From positions 20,772,146 to 20,836,145 of the forward strand of contig CM066919.1 of the NCBI GenBank assembly GCA_033964015.1: DNA of 64,000 nucleotides, given 5' to 3'. The notes beneath the pieces were generated by a model, which was not told the origin of the DNA, did not search any database, and saw only the letters and a list, made by a program, of their open reading frames with translations. A program made the position numbers and the translations under genes. The stretch is from Scolanthus callimorphus. Lineage: Eukaryota; Cnidaria; Anthozoa; Actiniaria; Edwardsiidae. Below are positions 58,048-64,000 of this stretch, in pieces (positions within the stretch are counted from its first letter, which is position 1; every line of letters begins with the position of its first letter).

Positions 58048-58751
58048 TTAAGGTTACTGAGTACCTTCGCGCACGTGTTCGAAAAAAAAATCATACACGT
58101 CCTTAGTTTAACCAAAACATATCAACCTATATATCGTTGGAAAGCTTATAGAATGGACTAGCGAACTATGGCAAAAAGAAATATTTTTTTCATAATTAGA
58201 AATTTTAAAGGTTTTACTAAAAATTCGGGTGTGAGATTTCCAAGAGCTAACGCTGTCGAACTGCTCGACCTCGACTCCCAAGTAACACATTGTTTCAACC
58301 CTTAAAGGTGTTTCTCAAAAACCGTGTCTGCGTTTTTTAAAATTTTGCTTTGTTCAAAAGTTATCGAACTTTTAAATTTGGAAGGTCAAATTTTGTAGAA
58401 TTTTCACGCTCTAAAAATTTAAAAAATTCATAACTTTTGAAGTAAACAAAATGTAAAAAATCGCAGACACGGTTTTTGAGGAACACCTTTAAGGATTAAA
58501 ACAATATGTTACTTGGGAGTCATGGTCCAGCAGTTCGACAGCGTTAGCTCGTGAAAATAGCACACCAAAATATTTAATCAATGCTTTAAGAAAAATTACA
58601 GGTATCGATAAGTGATTTCTTTTTGCCATAGCCCGCTAGTCAATTCTATAAGCTTTCCAACGATATATAGGTTGTCATATTTTGATTAAACTAAGGACGT
58701 GTATGATTTTTTTTTTCGAACAACGTGCGCGAAGGTTCTCAGTAACCTTAA
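58048..58751. repeat. ~700-bp foldback element, family C (copy 2)
   Basis: It matches 17023-17721 nearly throughout, including ends TTAAGGTT and AACCTTAA and the near-perfect fold into two ~340-bp arms. Confidence 0.9.
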
Positions 58752-60760
58752 TAGGCCATGTTCGAATTACACTCCAATGCCTACAAACTAAACCTCAAGT
58801 CGAGGCTCTCTTTTAAAATTACTGTAAATGTATTGGAACTAGGAGAGAACCTCGATTTGAAGCTTTTTTCTCGTGAGCATTGGAGATGACTGTTCATGAC
58901 GGAATAAATGTTGCAAATTTCAGCAGAAAACATAATCAGTTTGGTGTGAAGGTTTTTTCCTTCATTCTTTGGTTGTTTACGAAAGACTGTGGTCAAAAAA
59001 GTTCAACATTTGTGAATATTTATTCAACAGTTTCTTCATGAACAACCCGACGAAAATCGTAATATTTTTCAAGTAATATATCAAACACGAGACAGCGTGT
59101 TTCATCAGGATTTTCAAACACTGAGAAGTGGGTTGAAAAAAAACGAGGCAAAGACGAGTTTTTTTAACCAACTTCGAGGTGTTTGGATCCTGATGAAAAA
59201 CTCTAGCGAGTGTTTGATATTACTTCTCAAACGAATGATTTAATGTCGAGAAAAAAAAGGAATAAAATCACCAAATTCTATGCAAATTAAGACTGCGTTT
59301 TCCGACCTCCTCAACGGTTATGGTTTTCTTTGTTCAAAGTTGATGAACTATTTTTGAGAATGCATGTTAAGCGATATTCAACGTTGTTCAATCCATGTTG
59401 ATCGTTTTCTAAATCACTGAAAAGTTGAATCGTGTTGATTCAAGTTGAACACGGCGTTGAATTGTGTTAATGTTTTAAAACTGTTCAATATTCGGGGAAA
59501 AAATTCGTAAAAGTAAGGTTCTCGCTTTCATCATTTAAAGAAGAAACAATAGAAACGTTGAATTGAGCATTTTGATCTGGGAACCTGGCTTGACTCGAAA
59601 TTTGTTTGGTTTTCGATTGAAAATCCATTACACTGATTATATTATGAGCAACTTCATGACAGTTCTCATGGCGCTGATGAGCTGATGGTGATCTAGACAA
59701 CTTTACCCCTCCCAGTTGTCGCATATGACTTGATTTCAACAGGGAGAGATTATATAGAAACTCTTGTCTCGGCCCGAGACAACTCGGGGGACTGAGATAT
59801 CCCGACTCCCCCGATATATCTCGACTCATGTCAACAGGCCCTTAGTTGGCGTCAAGACAACAGATGCAACTCAAAACTATTCCGAGAAAATAATTACATT
59901 GAATTCTGCACAATATTTGCAAGTCAAGCTGCTACCTTTCGTCAATGTTCAAATTCTCGAATAAATTTGAGTTATATGTTTTGTCATGGAACTCGAATGT
60001 CATGGAACTCGAATATCCTTTGTTTTGATAAATTGTTAAATGCAATTTACGAAAAGGTGGAGTACAGACAAGCTGTCTTAGATTTTCTGCCTTACTGATA
60101 GATTTCCGCAAAAGGATCCAATAGCGAAAGCAAAAAAGAAACAATTGAGTGCCTATTAGTGTCATTCAGGTAAGCAAATTTTAACTGGCTATTTTATTTC
60201 GATGAACTTAGATTAATGACTCCCTTTTATTCTATGAGACATATTCTTCACTAAACGTTGTTTATCTTACTGGCATTATTCAATTTTTACTCAATTGGTA
60301 AACAATTGACCAAGTCTTCGAGCGGTAAAGCTGTATTATTTGGAATTTAGGTTTAGCATAACTCTTACTGCAAAACAAAATTAATGCGAAAGAATACAGC
60401 ATTTCGCATCTTTCATTTTGTCTCCTCAGACTTCGCTATACTTATGCATAATTCAGCGACTAAAACTGTAGCGATTAAAACTGTTAAAAAGCAAACACTG
60501 ACAAACAAGTCCAAATAAACCATTAAAAGTGGTGCTAGAATGTCGACGGAATTTTAGAATTTCAACTTTGAAACTTATTATCTAAAGTCTCAATTTACTT
60601 ATTCCACCTTCTTTCATGTACAATTAAACATAAAAAATATATATTAAATAAGTTTGGAAGGAGGTCCATAAAAGACTCGTGCTAGACGGACCCCCAAAAC
60701 AGTCAGCCGATTTTATCGAGGAAAATGTTATTTATACACGTTTATGCACCAGAAACTTTT
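58752..60760. other. Intergenic stretch; short palindromic patch only
   Basis: A hairpin-rich patch is at 59764-59830 (TCTCGGCCCGAGA, TCGGGGG). GGCGTCAAGACAACAGATG at 59847 matches the repeats at 20.3 and 20.9 kb. No gene was seen. Confidence 0.4.
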
Positions 60761-60763
60761 AAG

Positions 60764-60870
60764 GCTGGTTCTCACTGGAACGCAAGCGCAAACACCAGGA
60801 TATCAAACTCAGATATATATTTCCCTTTTTTGATTCACACTAGAACGAGATCGCAGACGCAAGGCACGAA
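60764..60870 (+). repeat. Partial MITE end (AGGCTGGTTCTCACT family)
   Basis: AAGGCTGGTTCTCACTGGAA resembles the ends of the 18491-18866 element. No matching right end was found. Confidence 0.4.
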
Positions 60871-61139
60871 AATCGAAACGTTGCATTACCTTGACGCATG
60901 CGCGAGATTTGATACATCCTCGTACCCAGAGGTCCCGGTTCGTCACCTCGCGGCGAAGGCTCTGGGACAGCCACCAACGCATGCTCAAAAGAAAATGGTG
61001 TTTTTATGCCTCACAATTACTTTGAGAGCGTTCAAGTCGAATGCATAGGTTAAAAAGACGACTAGGAAACGGATGCCAGTGTTTTTTTGACAGATACGTT
61101 TTTACAAAGCGAGATTAATCTTGTTTTATGTACGGGTGC

Positions 61140-61310
61140 GCGACATTTCAACCAATCAGCTACGGCCCTTAAATGGATGTCACTGCGAGGCGACGAGCCG
61201 GGGAGCTCTGGGTTCGAGAATGGATTTGATACAGAGCCGTTGAGAGCAACAACTTTCTGCGCATGCTCAACGTTCAAAATCAGCCAATCAGCGACGGCCC
61301 TCGAATGAGC
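61140..61310 (+). repeat. Diverged direct repeat
   Basis: CAACCAATCAGCTACGGCCCTTAAATG (61149) and CAGCCAATCAGCGACGGCCCTCGAATG (61282) are direct copies around 130 bp apart. Confidence 0.55.
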
Positions 61311-61765
61311 TGTTCCTCAGCCCTTTTACATCTGGCTGGCAAAACGTCCAGAACACTTCTTGTTGGGAACCTTTTTTGTATTTCATCTTTGCTGGCAAAT
61401 TATACATGTGTCTTGGAATTTTATTATTTTGAACTTATGTTTGCTAAATTTCATTTTTTTCATCTTAGCTGCTTTAATCTTAGGCAATCAGATTTCACGC
61501 TACCTAGTATAACACTGCCATTTACGGTAAGCACTCTATACGATACCTAGGGCCCAAACTATGGGGCAAACTGCCTGAGAAGACAGGGACGCGAAGTCGC
61601 TAAATATTTTTAAATGAATATAAATGAACAAAATAACATATGTCAGTTAATAGACGATGGCTGCTAAGATTGCAGCCTTTGCTCCTCTTAAAAAGACAAA
61701 CAAGTTTTCGCTTTTTAAAAAAATTACATCTTATCAAATAGAAAATGTTATTGTCCATAGAGGAT

Positions 61766-61899
61766 ATTACATGGCCGCGCGGAGATATGAATTTTATCTT
61801 CGAGTGTTGGAAATTTATCCCACGAGTGAGCGCAGCGAGCGAGCGAGATAAATTTTAACAGGAGAAGATAAATTTCGTATCTCCAAGCGGCCATGTAAT
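61766..61899. repeat. Foldback hairpin
   Basis: ATTACATGGCCGC pairs with GCGGCCATGTAAT and GGAGATA..AATTTTATCTTC with GAAGATAAATTTCGTATCTCC. The loop has GAGCGCAGCGAGCGAGCGAG. Confidence 0.8.
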
Positions 61900-61905
61900 G
61901 TTTTG

Positions 61906-62086
61906 TTTATTATATAAACATCAGTGAAATACCAAATCGACATTTATTTTACGAAATGTGAAAATTAGAAATTTATGTGTTATCTTCACTGCGAAGAGTG
62001 CAGATAAATATCATATTTTCACAGTGTGAAGATATCATGTTTTCGCGCGAGAGACCTTGGTATTTCACTGATGTTTATATAATAAA
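61906..62086. repeat. 181-bp MITE with perfect 30-bp TIRs
   Basis: The 30 bases at 61906-61935 (starting TTTATTATATAAACATCAGT) are exactly reverse-complementary to 62057-62086. There is no ORF. Perfect ends suggest recent movement. Confidence 0.9.
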
Positions 62087-62126
62087 TATATCTATATTAT
62101 GAAAAAAGTATACTGTATATAAAATC

Positions 62127-62314
62127 AACAAATAGATCTCGTTTTGCGTGCGTGTGTACTGTAATAGATACACAGATGACGTTACAGAATGTCATGAACA
62201 AAAAAGTACGCAACGAGACGCAGTCGAGTTGCGTGACTGTTGTTCATGACATTTTGTGACGTCTTCTGTGTATCTATTACAGTACATACGCACAAAAAAC
62301 GAGATCTATTTGTT
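62127..62314. repeat. 188-bp palindromic element
   Basis: AACAAATAGATCTCGTTTT pairs with AAAACGAGATCTATTTGTT. Arms continue through TACTGTAATAGATACACAGA and AATGTCATGAACA to a centre near 62220. Confidence 0.88.
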
Positions 62315-62640
62315 TTATACAACAACAAATTTAAGCGATTTTTCTAAAGATGAATGAGCTCAAACAGTGCGCGCATTTCAAACTCGGTTTTGCTTCCATG
62401 CGCGCGCTATGACGTCAATCGTGCGTGTGTACTCTAATGACACACGGCCTGTCAGCCAATCAGAGCGCGCGTTTTACTAGTGTTGTATAAAGCTTAATCG
62501 TCAATGTAAACCCCATACTACATATATATATTATATTATAGATAGATTGTATAAATATTATTGTAAATAGTCTTTAAAACTTTTCTTAAATTAGCATTTA
62601 CGAGTGTACAAAAACGGCTGAAAATTCAGGCGATGCATGC

Positions 62641-62777
62641 TAAAGCCTAGTTTCCATATAGTCTTATCTGTCGTATCTGTCGTATCAGTCAACCGTGAAT
62701 CAAAAGAATAATTCCAATTTCCATTGTTTCACGGTCGACTGATGCGACAGATAAGACTATATGGTAACCAGGCCTTA
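62641..62777. repeat. Hairpin MITE, family D (copy 3)
   Basis: It has the same ends and arms as 57451-57698, with an extra TCTGTCGTA repeat in the left arm. Confidence 0.88.
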
Positions 62778-62793
62778 GAAATGACCAAATATG

Positions 62794-63072
62794 CTGTTTT
62801 ACCACCGTATGCATTGCTACGCGACCTAAAAATTCACTTTTGCGATTGGCGATTTTACGCAAGAAAACTGTAATGTTAATTTTCTTGAACCAGAAAGTTA
62901 AACAGGCAAGGAAGCCAGAGGATAGCTTAGAACAATTTTGGTTGATTTGGCAATCAATTTCGACACACTGAAGAGGCCGAGTCCAGCGTTTTGGTTTGAT
63001 TGACACCAAAAAATCGCCCATCGCAAAATTGAATTTTGAGGTCGCGTAGCAATGCATACAGTGGTAACGCGT
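62794..63072. repeat. Element with ~60-bp imperfect TIRs
   Basis: TTTTACCACCGTATGCATTGCTACGCGACC at the left is inverted at the right as GGTCGCGTAGCAATGCATACAGTGGTAACGC. GCGATT and AAATTCA blocks continue the match. Confidence 0.82.
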
Positions 63073-64000
63073 TTTATTGAGAGAAGGCTCGTTGTGTACA
63101 AGTGTGAACTTCTTCCCAAAAACTTTAACGGTGACGGCGAACGCTCAGGTCACGTGTTTTCATGAATTCACCTCTTATTAGTTTCTCCGACACGTGTTAA
63201 CATTTTAACAAGATGGCTTGAAAAGGCGTTGATTTCCATTCAGTTCATTTTCTACTGATTAGGGTCTACTTACGCTTCGTATTCATGGCGCTGCATAATG
63301 AAACTTTGTCATTACGGATTAATTTAATCATTTTTAAGGTCCTTATTATGGCAAACAAATTCTGTTTAATTTTGACAGTTTTGAGATCAAATTTTCTGGA
63401 GTTGTTTAGAAAAGCCATTTAAAAAAACACATTTGCTTAAACTATTTTCTTTCCATGTAAAAAAAGTATACAAGATCACATTACAGCTAAGATTATCAAT
63501 CCATTTACAAGTATTTACCACCTGTTACGAACATCTTTCAATAATTCTTTTTTCCCGTTGATTGACATAAAAACTGCTTCTCATAATAAATGCTTTCCTT
63601 TCAATGTTTAAAAAATAATAATTTTAGAGTAATAGCGCAACACGTTTCAGCTTTTGTTTAATTTTATTTTCTGATCTGGCTGATCCTTAAGATACTATAG
63701 CGTTAAATAAGGGAGAAGCAGAATAAAATTTGCAAATCCTTCCACTATGCATGCGCTCGATTTATTCGAATATATTTTCAACGAATTTGAAAAAAAGGCG
63801 TAATTCCACTTATCCTGAAATCGAGCATATTTCTTCTCAAAAAATCTTTTATACTAAAAGTGAAAGAGATCTCGAGGGGCAGTATTTTTGACATGCGCAC
63901 TACCTATCTTTTGATTTTGTTTTTCAATTCGTTTCTAGTTTTGTACGTACGGGGAAATTTAAACACACACAGAATTCCCCGTGGTTTTGCTGGATATTTG
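63073..64000. other. AT-rich stretch, nothing seen
   Basis: I found no gene, repeat pair or RNA gene between the last MITE and the window end. Confidence 0.5.

Noticed and set aside
1..64000. CRISPR arrays, bacterial operons, rRNA genes
   Set aside because: None were seen. Regular repeats here are minisatellites with periods above 100 bp, and genes have introns.

Overview
The window looks like nuclear DNA of an invertebrate animal, most likely an anthozoan cnidarian such as a stony coral. That placement is inferred from the mix of contents: GT-AG split genes with small exons, an ABHD6 lipase, a compact pentameric ligand-gated channel, an OTU-bearing Helitron, tRNA-derived SINEs and very many foldback MITEs. 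No marker in the window fixes the species. Most of the sequence is intronic or intergenic, AT-rich and full of repeats. Four loci carry nearly all of the supportable protein coding.

Left part (1-9.8 kb): a minus-strand gene begins at 9663 with a TATA-like promoter and a signal-peptide exon. It continues leftwards through micro-exons of 27, 15, 36 and 30 nt, all in phase 1, and runs off the left edge. Its introns hold a ~128-bp tandem repeat, a foldback element and a plus-strand ORF with a hydrophobic C-terminal tail. From 9.8 to 21 kb there are mostly MITEs and foldbacks, plus one possible plus-strand terminal exon near 12.5 kb.

Middle part (21.8-35.7 kb): a minus-strand Cys-loop-family channel gene lacks the Cys-loop cysteines and has a very short TM3-TM4 link, as prokaryotic pLGICs do. 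Its largest intron contains an eight-copy 111-bp tandem array with E2F-like and CCAAT sites. Downstream lies a complete five-exon plus-strand ABHD6 gene with a full Ser-Asp-His triad and an N-terminal membrane anchor. A short first-exon candidate sits at 30.66 kb.

Right part (36-64 kb): tandem repeats, tRNA-derived SINE pieces, CCAAT-rich MITEs and a pogo-like MITE lead to an uninterrupted 2172-codon Helitron ORF on the minus strand (45.8-52.3 kb), with OTU protease, HUH/Y2 Rep and PIF1-type helicase. After it come AT-rich DNA and a dense set of hairpin elements (57.4-63.1 kb). Several of these are second copies of elements seen at 13-17 kb, so the same families have filled both flanks.

The host genes show no functional link to each other. 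The notable systems are the micro-exon secreted gene, the Cys-less channel and the OTU Helitron.
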